Source: Mesostigma viride
Lineage: Eukaryota > Streptophyta > Mesostigmatophyceae > Mesostigmatales > Mesostigmataceae
Assembly (NCBI GenBank): GCA_009746045.1
Contig: RPFO01000130.1
Coordinates: 2,272,125-2,336,124 of the forward strand
Direction of reading: 5' to 3'
DNA: 64,000 nt
Positions 27,045 through 37,707 of the stretch are shown piece after piece (position 1 is the first letter of the stretch; every line of letters begins with the position of its first letter). Both the position numbers and the translations under genes were made by a program. The notes under the pieces were generated by a model. The model was not told the DNA's origin and searched no databases. It was given only the letters and a program-made list of their open reading frames with translations.

Positions 27045-28950
27045 TAGACATCAACGCCCACTTTGGGGGGGCGCCGGTATGACTGCTAGATGCCAGCGCG
27101 AGCTGACGTACCGCGCCATTCTCATGTCCCGGCTCGTGGGACAAGGATTGACCCGACAGGCTGGTTTCAGCTCGTTGGACCGGCAAGGGCGTCCAGGAGA
27201 GCCTGTGGGAAAGGGCTTTCAGGAAGGGGCGTTCGCAAATGGCTTTCGGAAAGGGTTTCCAAGTATGGGTTTCGGGAAGCTATTCATAGCCTTGCATGAC
27301 AAGCACCTGTTTGGACAGGGGGCCATTCCAACCCAAGGGGAGGTAGTGACAGGCGGTTTGCGCTTGGCTGGATGGGCTGCGGTTACCCCTCAAGGGGCAG
27401 CTGTGGTTCTGCTTGATGCACGCGGACTCATATTCACATGGCAGACTGGCTCCTTCTCAAGGCTGGCTCCTCGGTTTCAAGACTGGTTCCACCTTGTTAC
27501 GATCAGCTCCTCAAGTGGCTCCCATCCCTATTCATGGCTCTCATTCTTGTAAGAGGCCACTTGGTCAGAGCCTTCCTGGCTCCAGGCAGCATCGTCGTGG
27601 CATTGCAGGCCGTGTGGTGGCAAGCCAGGCCTTGTGGAATCCCCCCTCAAGGCGGGCGGAGACAGGGACCTCTGCCGCGTGAAGACTTCAGGGCCCTTCA
27701 GGCGTGGACTGGCTTGTCCCATCGCCGGATGGCGATGGCGTGAGGGTGAGGCCAAGCATGATCGCGCCACTTGGCAGTCACATGCACAACAGGTGCTCCC
27801 AACCTGGGCTTGGTCACACACTGTTTCGTCTATTTTTAGCGCCCCTCGCACCTCAACGAATGGGGCTTTTTTGAGGTCGCGTGGCGATGCCATTTTTTAT
27901 GCGATGCAGGGAAACGGGCTTTGAATGATGAAGTTTTGACTTCATACACAGTTAATGTTCCCCGGGTGGAGGGTTGATGGTATTTGGGGGGGGGGGGGGG
28001 CGGAGGATGCTCATCGCTTGGCTTTATGGGCCATGAGGGTGCCCCATGCGCGGCTGTGTGCAGCCTGGAACGGTGGAGGGAGCGTGCTCGTGTGCCAGTT
28101 GCTGGTGCAGAGCTCAGAGCTCGCCCCAAGGACTGGCTAGTGATGCGGCTTTGCAAGGCAATCCCTTGGCTTGCTTGGTTGGCTCGCGATAATGTTGTGG
28201 TTGGATGCTGCTCTGGGTTCATCGCACGGCTCGTCCGGTTTCCCGGCAGCATGGGGCGCTGGAGTGCGCAAGAATACGTTGGCTGCCGCCTGGGACTGTT
28301 GAGTTCCCGGGAGATTCCGCGGCTCCGGAACTTGCCTGGTTCACTGCCCAGTACTGGTGTGCCCAGCTGGTTCACTGCCCAGTATGGTGGTGGGGGCCAA
28401 ATTAGTTTTGTTGGCCGTGACATGGAGTCAGAGCTGGCATGGCTGGCTTTTCTGGCATCAACTGCTGCCTCAGAATGGTCTGCTATTTCCCAAAGCCTGC
28501 AGAGCTCACCTCCTACGTTTGCATGGCGCAGCTAGGGATGTGGTGCCTGCCAGGTGTGCCGCTCAGCCTGTGAGCACATTTATCCCTCTTGTACTAGCAT
28601 TATGGCTGCAACGTGTTATTGGGAATCCTGACAGTGCATCGTGCAAACAGGTCCCTTTGATATTGTGTGGGCTCTTGTGTCTTCAAGCTTGTGCGGTGCT
28701 TATCATCAGGAGGCAAATACTATATTATTGAGGATGAGACTTTGCAACGATGTAGGTGGACATTCTTTTTGGCCTGTGTTGGCTATTTGTTGGGACAGTC
28801 TGTTCGGCAGATCTTTTCTTATATTTCCTTTGTCCCTTGTATAAAGGTTTCTGTGGTGGAAATTTTGCAGGCTCACGAGTAATTTATTAATTGATCATGT
28901 TCCATGTATCTTCAGGAGTATTAATGAACTTCTAATTATTGTCCAAAAAC
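27045..28950. other. Stretch without a recognised gene
   Basis: ORFs up to about 195 codons occur on both strands, but none shows a family motif or agreement between overlapping frames. The sequence 27100-27500 is rich in degenerate GGCTTTC/GGCTGG motifs. A poly-G run lies at 27989-28000. Confidence 0.55.
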
Positions 28951-28967
28951 AGCATAAACTAGCTAAA

Positions 28968-29004
28968 TTCTCCCGATTTCTGGCCTGCGCTGGTTGTCTC
29001 CTTG
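28968..29004 (+). mobile_element. 37-bp Penelope 3'-end insertion with 14-bp target duplication
   Basis: The insert begins TTCTCCCGATTTCTGGCC and ends GGTTGTCTCCTTG. ATAAACTAGCTAAA is repeated exactly at 28954-28967 and 29005-29018. Confidence 0.92.
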
Positions 29005-29349
29005 ATAAACTAGCTAAAAAATTGAAGAAAAATCGACGGTCCCGGCGCGAATTTTTGGGCGCCGCAAAAATTCGCAGTACTCGTCCGTACCGTGAACAAG
29101 TGGTGCGCGGTGCGCGCACCCCTTGCGGAGCTGGCCACGGCGACAGCTTTCAGGCAAAACTAGACAAATATAACATGCACAAGTCTCGCGTGCAGACACG
29201 TGTGTAGTACTCCTACACACACAGATCTCGAATGATTAATCTAGTACCAAATCCGAAAGGCTTGCATCACTCCCCGGAAAGGAGAACTTTTGCGGATGAC
29301 TGTAGGTGTAAGTTGGCGATGCCCTAGGATCCGGAGACGTCCGTCCTAT

Positions 29350-30722
29350 CAAGGAGACAACCAGCGCAGGCCAGAAATCGGGAGAATCCGGACCATGGTA
29401 GCTCGAGCCTGCCGTTATCTTGTCCGCGTGTTCGAGTCGTTCAGGATGATGAATATGAATGGTGATGGAAATGTGTATCCGTGTGCATTGAAATTATGGC
29501 TGGCTTACGTGTAGAGCGACTAGATGACCTAGACAGTGGGGCCGGAAACAGCATGCTTGATCAGGGCGTGTGTTTCGAGCCTAGCTGGCCGGGAGTGTCT
29601 AGTGGTGAGCACCATTGCTGCGATCGCTCTCCCACCATTTACGAGGAAATACCCGCAAATGGAAAACCACTGAAAAGGTAGCTAGTCAGTCATCACGTTA
29701 GCCATGCCATGATTCCAAACGTCCAAGAACTGCACACGGTGTAAAGGCAAAAAGCCGGAGGACATCACTTCCAAATGTGCGGCGGGAACCAAAAGCCCGC
29801 GGATGCCAGAAAACATCGTGTTGCTGCAGCGACGCGACGATGTGGACAACGAATCCAGTGCCAAGCTCGGAACGGCCGCAAAGGAGATCTGGCATCACAG
29901 GGTTCAGATGTGCGGAGATACTATGCGATCCAGCCGGTCCACGACCTGTTTGTAGAGCTTGTGCCAAGGGGCAGCACCGGCCGAACAGATGTGGGTGACG
30001 TTGCAAAAAACATCGGACTTGACGTCCGAGCATAATGTCTCGGTCATAGTCTTTGACCAATAAACGCTGCAAGAGTTCAACAAGAGTCGTGATGAAATCA
30101 ACACGATAAGAACAAAGACGGGAAAAACGATGTAACTGAGAAAGAACAACACCATATTTTGCTGTGTGGGAAAGGAGACTGTGAATATTGGGGTAACGAA
30201 TAAAAGGAACTTGCTGGTATTTAGGATCCTTGCGCTTATCATAGACAGCCGTACGCCAGCCCTTCTTGTCATGGGTAATGTTAAGATTGAGGTAATTGCA
30301 ATGAGTATCCTCCGACGTGAGCTTTAATGTGAGGGACGCTTGCGGGTAGATGCCAGGCAGACCAGCGGTGATATACACATGGGTTGCGAAATCAGGGTTG
30401 TCGAAAGCGATGACATCATCAATGTATCGACATGTATGGATAAAACGCCTGATGAGAACAGCATCGTTTGAGGCAATGAGATTCTCCATGAATGCAAGCT
30501 CATAAGTGTATAGATAGAGGTTTGCAAGGAGCCCGGCACAGTTAGTGCCCATAGGGATGCCGATAGCTTGTTGGTATACATTGCCCGCAAAACAAATGAA
30601 GGTGTTATCAACAAGATAAGAGATCCAATGAACAAGGTCAGCCTTCGTGATAATATAATTATAACCATCCCGCACGATAGCACCTGCCGCGATCCCTGAG
30701 AGCCACGTTGCCGTGGGCTTGC
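29350..30722 (-). mobile_element. 5'-truncated Penelope-like element, 1373 bp, with 6-bp target duplication
   Basis: On the minus strand it runs from within the RT domain to the common 3' terminus (…GTCTCCTTG). It keeps motif B (IPMGTNCAGLLANLYLY) and YIDD. Against the copy at 7-10.6 kb it is close to identical, with a 3-bp (GGA) and a 4-bp (CCGG) insertion near the end of the ORF, the latter shifting frame. It is a dead 5'-truncated copy. Confidence 0.9.
29698..30675 (-). pseudogene. Truncated Penelope reverse transcriptase
   Basis: This is the C-terminal third of the RT (YIDD present), starting within a codon upstream of motif B. It has no GIY-YIG domain and no motif A, so it cannot act alone. 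Confidence 0.85.
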
Positions 30723-31060
30723 TCCTATAGTCAGCGAAAGTTGGTGCGAGAGGTCCCCAGTTCGATTCCGGTCGGATTCATTTGCAGATCGCGTTTTCCG
30801 CGTTTTCCGCGGACCGGCACTGAACGCAAATGGTTTTCACCTTTGCGGCGTGCCAAATCAGAATAACATGCGGAATGCACAGAAATTGCGAGAATCTTGA
30901 AGGTGATGAGTATATGATGTTATTTCATCGCTAAGTTTGTGCGATTTGCAATGTCGATAATTTTATTGATGACCATCGCCGCGGGGGTCCAGTCGTTGAA
31001 AATTTTCACGTTTTTTCTACTATTTCGTTGAAAATTTGCCATTTTGTAAAAATTTTCACG

Positions 31061-31299
31061 CTTTTTCTACTATTGGCTCAAGGCGTATTTTTCTCGTTTC
31101 TTGTTTTCAGGATTAGATAAAAAAAGTGGTTTTTCATTAAAAAATAGGTTACACAGCCATTTTAAGTCACCCAGGTAAAGCTTTCGTGCTGAAGGCGTAC
31201 GCCTCATCAAAACACACCATATCTAGTCATCACATGGACCTCATGAAACCACATCATCCCATGGCACGCATTTCTGCAGTCACATGTGCTGGGTTTTCT
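31061..31299 (-). mobile_element. 3'-terminal segment of the HUH transposon, minus strand
   Basis: It is the inverse of 47520-47757 with few changes, read from ...GGGTTTTCT at 31299 to TTTTTCTACTATTGGCTC. At 47.5 kb the same segment directly follows the stop codon of the HUH element's last ORF. Here it is separated from its coding part by the retrotransposon that ends at 39823. This shows that the retrotransposon segment sits inside the left HUH copy. Confidence 0.75.
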
Positions 31300-31860
31300 G
31301 TCGCGCGCCGTTCCGATTTGCACGAGTATTGGCTTTACGCGGGGCCGCCACGCGGCCGGCCCGGGGGACGAGGCAAGGCAGCTAGGCATTGCGCGTGTGC
31401 GAGTTGTTACGCCTTTGGCATTTGGGCCTTACGGGAGCAACGCATGCGCCGTAGAGCGACGCGCAGCACTGGGAGTTGACAGCGGTACTGACATGCGTTA
31501 CCAGGAGGTCATTGCCAACGCTGGCAAGCAGCACGCACTGGCTGCTGGACTACAACACGGACCAAACTAGGCTGCCAGCCTGGCAATTATGCGGGTCGTG
31601 CAGGCTGAACATGCACGTGCACGCAAACTGGCGCTTTATTGATCTCGAGAACTGTCCGCTGCAGGTAGATAATGTCGTGCAATCTTGGCATTGATATTCG
31701 GCAGGCTGGCAAGCCGCTTTTGTGAATGCGACCAGGCAGCTTTTCTCGTCAGGGCCAGCCAGCTAGTTGTCGTACATGCTTGGTGATATAGTTGTTTGGC
31801 AAGCTCAGGGGTCGGCAAGCCGACACTGGAGTGATCTGCGACAAGGGCATTTTGTCGTCT

Positions 31861-31892
31861 GGGATTTCTGGCCTACGCAGGTTGTCTAGTTG
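31861..31892 (+). mobile_element. 32-bp Penelope 3'-end insertion with 12-bp target duplication
   Basis: The insert begins GGGATTTCTGGCCTACGCAG and ends GGTTGTCTAGTTG. ATTTTGTCGTCT is repeated exactly at 31849-31860 and 31893-31904. Confidence 0.9.
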
Positions 31893-31904
31893 ATTTTGTC
31901 GTCT

Positions 31905-33072
31905 AAAGAGAAAGTGCTAGATGATATGTTTCATATGCGGAACAGGGAGTCGTTGCAGACAACGACTTAGGATTTTGTGTACTTTTAGGTCTTGGTGCTG
32001 ACCAAAGCCGAGTGCCACGGAGTAGCTTTGGTGTAATTGAAGCAGTATGGACGACAAAGCGGTTGTCGTCAGGATCAGATACTGAGCGTGGCTACGAGGT
32101 AAGGCTGACGCAAGATATTGCGTAAGTGTGAGGCATTCATTGGGATAAGTGTGTGTTTCCACCAGGGCGTTGGATGTAGCTCTGTGTGGATCCTTGAACT
32201 CTGTCTTGGTCATGGTGGTGCGTGGCAAGTGTGGCCAGCCCTCCTTTCTTTCATCGAGCCCAGCCATTGCTGAAACAGAGCTGCCAAGTTAGGTAGAGTA
32301 TTGGTAATAAAAACGTTATTTCATTTGCAACAAAGAACACAGTGTGAAGCCTAACCTAGTCATACCTCACTCTCAGGTCTCACCTTTTTGAGAAGTGCAG
32401 TTGGCACTGGCTTCTCGTCTTATCCACACAGAGCTAACTGAGAGTTGGTAGGTAAGCTTGGTCAAGGCTGAGGCCTCTTCCTGAATACTAGGAATAGAGG
32501 TAAAGCTGGCTGTGCAAGGCTGTCAAGGCAGGCAGCTTGCAAGCAGGTCCTGAAGCAGCATTGGTTTTCAGCTTTCAGGCAATTGTTTTCTTTCTCCTTG
32601 CCCTGTGCATCTGGTGTGGTGCCAGCAAGTTGAAGGGGCCAAGTGGTGGCCCCTGTGGTGCATACTGATTTTGCACTACGTCTGCTCACTCTGTAGCCCA
32701 GTGATTGGTTGCAGAAACGGTGCTCACGAGAGCACAAGCACGAAGCTTGATGGCAGACCAAGATGGTCAACATCAAGGGGGCGCCAACCCCAACCAAGGC
32801 ACGGTGGTGGATGGCGCACCGCGGCAGGGTGATGCTGCAGGCACGCAGGCATCCTTGCCAACTGGCGACAACGGCAATGGGCCACTCGTCCCACCAGCAG
32901 CCTCGGGTTCCGGGATGGGCAATGGGGGGGGGTCGCCGATCGGAGTGGTGGCGTTGTTGGTGGTGGTGGTGACACATCGGTCGTCAACGGAGGGCTGGGT
33001 GGCAGCGCGGCAGGTCCTCAAGATGGAACAGTACTTCCCATCACACCATCATCGCAGATACGGCTCAGCGGG
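31905..33072. other. Leader of the retrotransposon, possible LTR end and Gag start
   Basis: No full LTR can be proven because no second copy exists. A TGGTTGCAGAAACGG stretch at about 32706 could be a tRNA-primer binding site. A reading frame beginning MADQDGQHQGG (32748) looks like a Gag N-terminus but is broken before 33.07 kb. Confidence 0.35.
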
Positions 33073-36000
33073 TTGGCAGGCACCGGGCTAGCGCCGGGGC
33101 CAAGTGCCAGCCAGGGGGTGGGTGCGGATGTGTTGCAGCAGATTTTGCAACATGTAGCACAATCCCAACAACAGATGCAGCAGCAACAGCAGGCTATGCA
33201 GTTGCAGCAGCAGCAGACGGCGCAGTTGGCGGCGCAGATTGCAAGTCTGCACGCGACGTGGACCGCGCAAGCAACGCTGACACCAGCGCCGCACCTACCA
33301 CACCACAGCCGCAAGTGTTGCAGCCGCAGGCGCAAGTTTGGCAGCCCCAAGCGCAGGTGTTGCAGTCGCAGGTGCCTTTAATGTCGCAGGCACCATCCGT
33401 GCAGCCACAGGCGCAAGCGCCACAGATGCAGGCGTCGCGGCAGCATGTGCCTGGGATGCCTAGTGCACAAACTGGGTTTTCTTTTGGCGTGCCGCATGCG
33501 CCGGCACCAACAAACCCAGCGACGCCACGGCTACAAACACCGTGGGTGCGGCCAGGCATCATTCCGGGATTGCAGCGAGGCAGTCCATACACGGTGGAAC
33601 GAGGCTATGGGCTGGAGCCGAGGTTTGTGGCTACTCTACCAAGGACGCCAAGCATGCCGGTGGGCTACAATGGGTCGCCGATTGAGGGATCCAAGGTGGG
33701 AATGCCGGTGCAAGCGCAGGTGGAGCTCAAGGACAGGTATACTGCTGACGGTGGGCTTGTTGACATCAACCAAGCCTATTGGAAATATAAGACTTGGCTG
33801 CACCAGCAGTATATCGTCACGCATAACCAGCTGCCGAAGTCCTTTGAGATGGACAACATCCCAATGTTTTTCTCGGGCAACACGCAAAAGCTGGTGCAGC
33901 GGTGGGTCACAGGCTACCATGAGGTGGCGCTGAAGACGGGAAGATCCGATGTGTGGTACAGGCGCGACCAACAAGGCTTGCCGGACTACCAACACGTGGT
34001 ATTTGACGTCGACCCTGCCGAGGAGCTGTGGGAACTGCTGCGCGCCAAGTACGCCCACTCCTCCACCAAGGCGGAGGCGGAGTGGCATGATTTCAAGGTG
34101 GGGGACAAGGAGTCGCCTGACGCCACGATGGACCGCCTGGAGGTCTTGCGGGATGAGGTCCCGGCATGGACGGAGGCGGAGGCGTGTGAGAAGTGGCTCA
34201 AGGCGTTGGGTCCAAAAGCTGCCATGATCCCACAACCTAGATTTGGTTGTCATTGGGACCTGGCCCAGCTGTGCACGGAAGTGCATGCGTTCAACCGGCG
34301 ACAGGCACGGGGTCTCCCGGACCTAGTGGAGCTGGTACGCCAAGAAGTCGCCCAAGCGCACAAGGGTAACAGGGTGGGTGGCGCGCAATCAGGCGGTGGA
34401 GGGTCCAGCGGTGGAAGGGGTGGACCAAGCAGCCGGCAGTTTGGGTCGCAGGCGGACAAGCCAGCCAGCGCGGGGGGCGACAACACGGCCTCCAGCAGCA
34501 CCGGCCAGGCGACGGCTGACCCGCACAAGGCATGTTGGATCTGCGGGAAGCCAGATCACGTGAAGCGGGCCTGCCCAGCCCAGTGCAAGAAGGAGCACGC
34601 GGCTGGAACGCCCGCCCATGCTCCGGCAGGGTGCAAGTACCCAGTGGTCACCAAGACCGTGCAAGCACATGCAGCGGCCATGGTGGCGGCCGACAGCACG
34701 CCAACAGAGCAGGCAGCTGAGGTATCGGCAGCGCCGGCGTCACCCAGCCAACCGAGTGGGCAGGCGGCGGGGATGGAAGCGTATGACGCGTATACGCTGG
34801 TGGAGCAACCCGACTTGTTCTGGGCTCCTATCCATGCCGTCGAGGTCCAGGCAGCTACCCGAGGCAAGCAGGCACGGGCATTGCCGTCGTTCCTACCAAC
34901 CACGGGAAATGGTGAGGGGGGGCCACCCCAGCTTCCTGCATCGTTCCCGGCAGGTTCAACCGGCGGTGAGTCATCGCTGCTGGAGCACCCGAACCCCGCC
35001 GACGCCGAGCAGCGGCGCAAGCTGCCACCATTCTTGCCAGTGGATGGAGTGATTGATGCTCCCTTGTTTTCTGCCAGGCAAGTGATTGATGGCTGCGGGC
35101 AGCGGGGCATCACGTTGGTGCACCAAGCAGCTGCGGCACTGCAGCGGTGCGCCGACAGCCTAGACGCACGCACATTGCCGGTGGCGGAAACTGCGCGGCG
35201 GGTCACCATGCCAGTTATGCCGGCAACCCCGGCAGACGTCCCAGCACCAACCATGCCCCGGGAAGCAACCCGCGAGGAGCGGATGTCACGGGTGCCGAGG
35301 ACAGTCACGGTGGCAAAGCACCCTGATGGGTCCCCGGCTATCGCTTTCCAGGCAATCAGCGAGGACGGCACTTGTTGGGGCCCTATGGTGTGCCCCAGCG
35401 CAAAGTCCGTCACCAAGCTGGATGGCGGAGCCGGGCCGCTCGTGATCACCATGGAGCTGGCCAAGATGTGTGGTGCGACCCGTGAGAACGGCGGGCTCAT
35501 AGACAGCACCGTTCTCGTGGAGGGATGGAAAGGGCCAGCGGCGCGACCCGATGCAATGACTTCCATGCTGATCAACGTCATCCTCAACCCCACGGACCCA
35601 AAGCGGATGGCCTGCGTGGCTGTGCCGGCCTTGGTGGTCGACAGGTGTGGGTATGCGGCCCTTATCGGGATGGACGTCATGTATCGCCTCGGGCTCATAA
35701 TTGACCCTTGGCTGGAGGTTGCGACCTACCGCCGTGATTGGCAGGGGGAGGGGAAGCAAAAGGCGCTTCTTCCCATTCAGTGCAGCAGCGACACGGAGCC
35801 TAACCCGCAGGGGGTGGTGTCGCTAGACGCGTGTGTGGCTGCAGTGGTGTCGCCCGCCAGCATAGAGGTGGAGCCAGGGGATGCGGCTGAGAACTGGGGG
35901 GGGGGCGTGTGGCCGGACGCGCAAGCGGTGCACATGGCGCAAGCGGCTAGCGACAAGCGTGCGCGCGATAGGCACCGGTGTGTGCTGCCTGCGGCATTGC

Positions 36001-36103
36001 CAGCGCGGGATACGCAGAGGCAAAGTTGGCTTGCCCAGGTTGCGCCCCTGCCACGCCTGCGCGATGTGCGCACACGGGCGATGGCATGTCAGGCACTGCC
36101 CAA
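33073..36103 (+). pseudogene. Retrotransposon Gag and protease, continuous up to the palindromic insertion
   Basis: An N-terminal Gln-rich part starts at 33073 in another frame. From 33258 a single frame runs to the insertion point. Q/P-rich linker, then a capsid-like helical region (about 33750-34380: YWKYKTWLHQQY, ELWELLRAKYAH, WLKALGPKA). Next is a CCHC zinc knuckle CWICGKPDHVKRAC at 34533-34574. The retropepsin-like part has LDGGAGPLVITMELAK (about 35418; active-site DGGAG instead of the usual D-S/T-GA) and YAALIGMDVMYRLGLIID (35653 on). At 36099-36103 the frame meets the 887-bp palindrome. The last codons before the insertion and the first after it are in phase, so Gag, protease and methyltransferase were one polyprotein. 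The element is defective because of the insertion and later breaks. Confidence 0.82.
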
Positions 36104-36990
36104 AGTTACGTTAAACAGTGCCGGAACCTTTTTGCCGCCTGAGGCAAATCGGGCCGGAACACTATTTTGCCCGGAATAACCACTTCCGAGCACCCAAGTT
36201 AATTCGGCCGAATTAACTTGGGTGCTCGGAAGTGGTTATTCCGGGCAAAATAGTGTTCCGGCCCGATTTGCCTCAGGCGGCAAAAAGGTTCCGGCACTGT
36301 TTAACGTAACTAAAACCTGGCCTCGTGGAGGGGGACGAAGAGCCCGAGACATCCGCCTAGGCCGCTGAGCACGCACCACTAAATGCGCCGGAGCTGCCTC
36401 AGTGAGGATTCGAACCCCTGACCTCCAAGGTGCACAGGTTTTAGTTACGTTAAACAGTGCCGGAACCTTTTTGCCGCCTGAGGCAAATCGGGCCGGAACA
36501 CTATTTTGCCCGGAATAACCACTTCCGAGCACCCAAGTTAATTCGGCCGAATTAACTTGGGTGCTCGGAAGTGGTTATTCCGGGCAAAATAGTGTTCCGG
36601 CCCGATTTGCCTCAGGCGGCAAAAAGGTTCCGGCACTGTTTAACGTAACTAAAACCTGTGCACCTTGGAGGTCAGGGGTTCGAATCCTCACTGAGGCAGC
36701 TCCGGCGCATTTAGTGGTGCGTGCTCAGCGGCCTAGGCGGATGTCTCGGGCTCTTCGTCCCCCCTCCACGAGGCCAGGTTTTAGTTACGTTAAACAGTGC
36801 CGGAACCTTTTTGCCGCCTGAGGCAAATCGGGCCGGAACACTATTTTGCCCGGAATAACCACTTCCGAGCACCCAAGTTAATTCGGCCGAATTAACTTGG
36901 GTGCTCGGAAGTGGTTATTCCGGGCAAAATAGTGTTCCGGCCCGATTTGCCTCAGGCGGCAAAAAGGTTCCGGCACTGTTTAACGTAACT
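36104..36990. mobile_element. 887-bp palindromic element P-S-P-S'-P with 5-bp target duplication
   Basis: Three copies of a perfect 208-bp palindrome (36104-36311, 36443-36650, 36783-36990; arms AGTTACGTTAAACAGTGCCG...) alternate with a 131/132-bp spacer in opposite orientations. The whole element is therefore one near-perfect palindrome. The target CCCAA is duplicated at 36099-36103 and 36991-36995. The spacer holds GGTCAGGGGTTCGAATCC, a tRNA T-arm / box B-like sequence (36672 on; inverted at about 36403-36421). No ORF is coding. The superfamily is not clear; a foldback or MITE-like DNA element or a hairpin-borne insertion is possible. Confidence 0.88.
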
Positions 36991-37707
36991 CCCAAGGGTG
37001 CTGGGGGGAAGCGGCGCCAGCCGGGTGCCATCACGCAGTACCCCGGCTTTAGTGCAGAGGTGCTGGAACGCATCCCGGACTTCGGGCGTGCCACCGTCGT
37101 GCTGGAGCTGTTCGCAGGTATGGGTGGCGGCATAGCCGGTTTCCTGAGCGGCGGGGGGGTATGCAACAAGCTCATTGCGGTGGAGGCATCGCTCACAGCC
37201 AGGGCGGCATATTTGCACCACTGCGCTATCTTGTCGCAAGCATACCCAGCACAATTTCCTCCATCCGCCTGGGCTGATGTCTTCAACGAGGGCACTCATG
37301 AGGTGCGCTTCCTTGGGCAGCAGCAGCTGCGCCGCCTCATCTCACAACATGGCGAGGTAGGGTTGGTCATTGCTGGCTGGGAGTGCCAAGGCATGAGCCA
37401 GGCTGGGCATGGCCAAGGCCTTGCCGACAGCAGGAGCGGCCTATTTTGGGACATGCTGCGCATTGTGGGCGAGCTCCAGCAGCTGCAGCAGGTGCCACCC
37501 GCCTACTTATTCGAAAATGTAGTGGCGGTGGACAGTCCCAGCCCCACTGTTCGGGAGGATTGGGGCACCATTGTGGGTATTTTGGGGGAACCCGTGGTGT
37601 CGGACAATGCCGGCCGGGCTGGGAGGGAATACCCATCGGCTGCGCGCGTTCTGGACCAACATCGCTGGCCAAGGTTCTACGCAGGCGGTGATGCAGCACG
37701 TCGCTAG
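36991..37707 (+). pseudogene. C5-cytosine DNA methyltransferase domain within the retrotransposon polyprotein
   Basis: Motif I is VVLELFAGMGGGIAGF (37098-37145). The motif IV region is GWECQGMSQAG (37375-37407), with Glu where most C5-methyltransferases have Pro before the catalytic Cys; motif VI is LFENVVAV (37507-37530). A single extra G in the GGG at 37616-37618, absent from the inverted copy, shifts the frame so this ORF stops at 37707. The true continuation, including a motif VIII-like THRLRAFWTNI, is in the next frame. The enzyme would methylate cytosine C5 using S-adenosylmethionine. In a retrotransposon it may mark the element's own copies. Upstream it is in phase with Gag-protease once the palindromic insertion is discounted. 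Confidence 0.85.

Larger units (their letters stand above)
29203..30868 (+). mobile_element. SINE-like repeat split by a Penelope insertion
   Basis: 29203-29349 and 30723-30868 match the first and second halves of the intact copy at 19843-20122. The split falls in CCGTCCTATAGTCAGC. The target TCCTAT is duplicated at 29344-29349 and 30723-30728. The box B-like GTTCGATTCC is in the second half. Confidence 0.8.

Noticed and set aside
36660-36720. Functional or permuted tRNA gene in the palindrome spacer
   Set aside because: Only a T-arm-like segment fits. I cannot pair an acceptor stem, D-arm and anticodon arm around it.
36561-37000. Apparent N-terminus (MLGSGYSGQ...) of the methyltransferase ORF
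   Set aside because: It is the translation of the inserted palindrome and appears at every P copy on both strands. The true upstream sequence is the Gag-protease frame before 36104.
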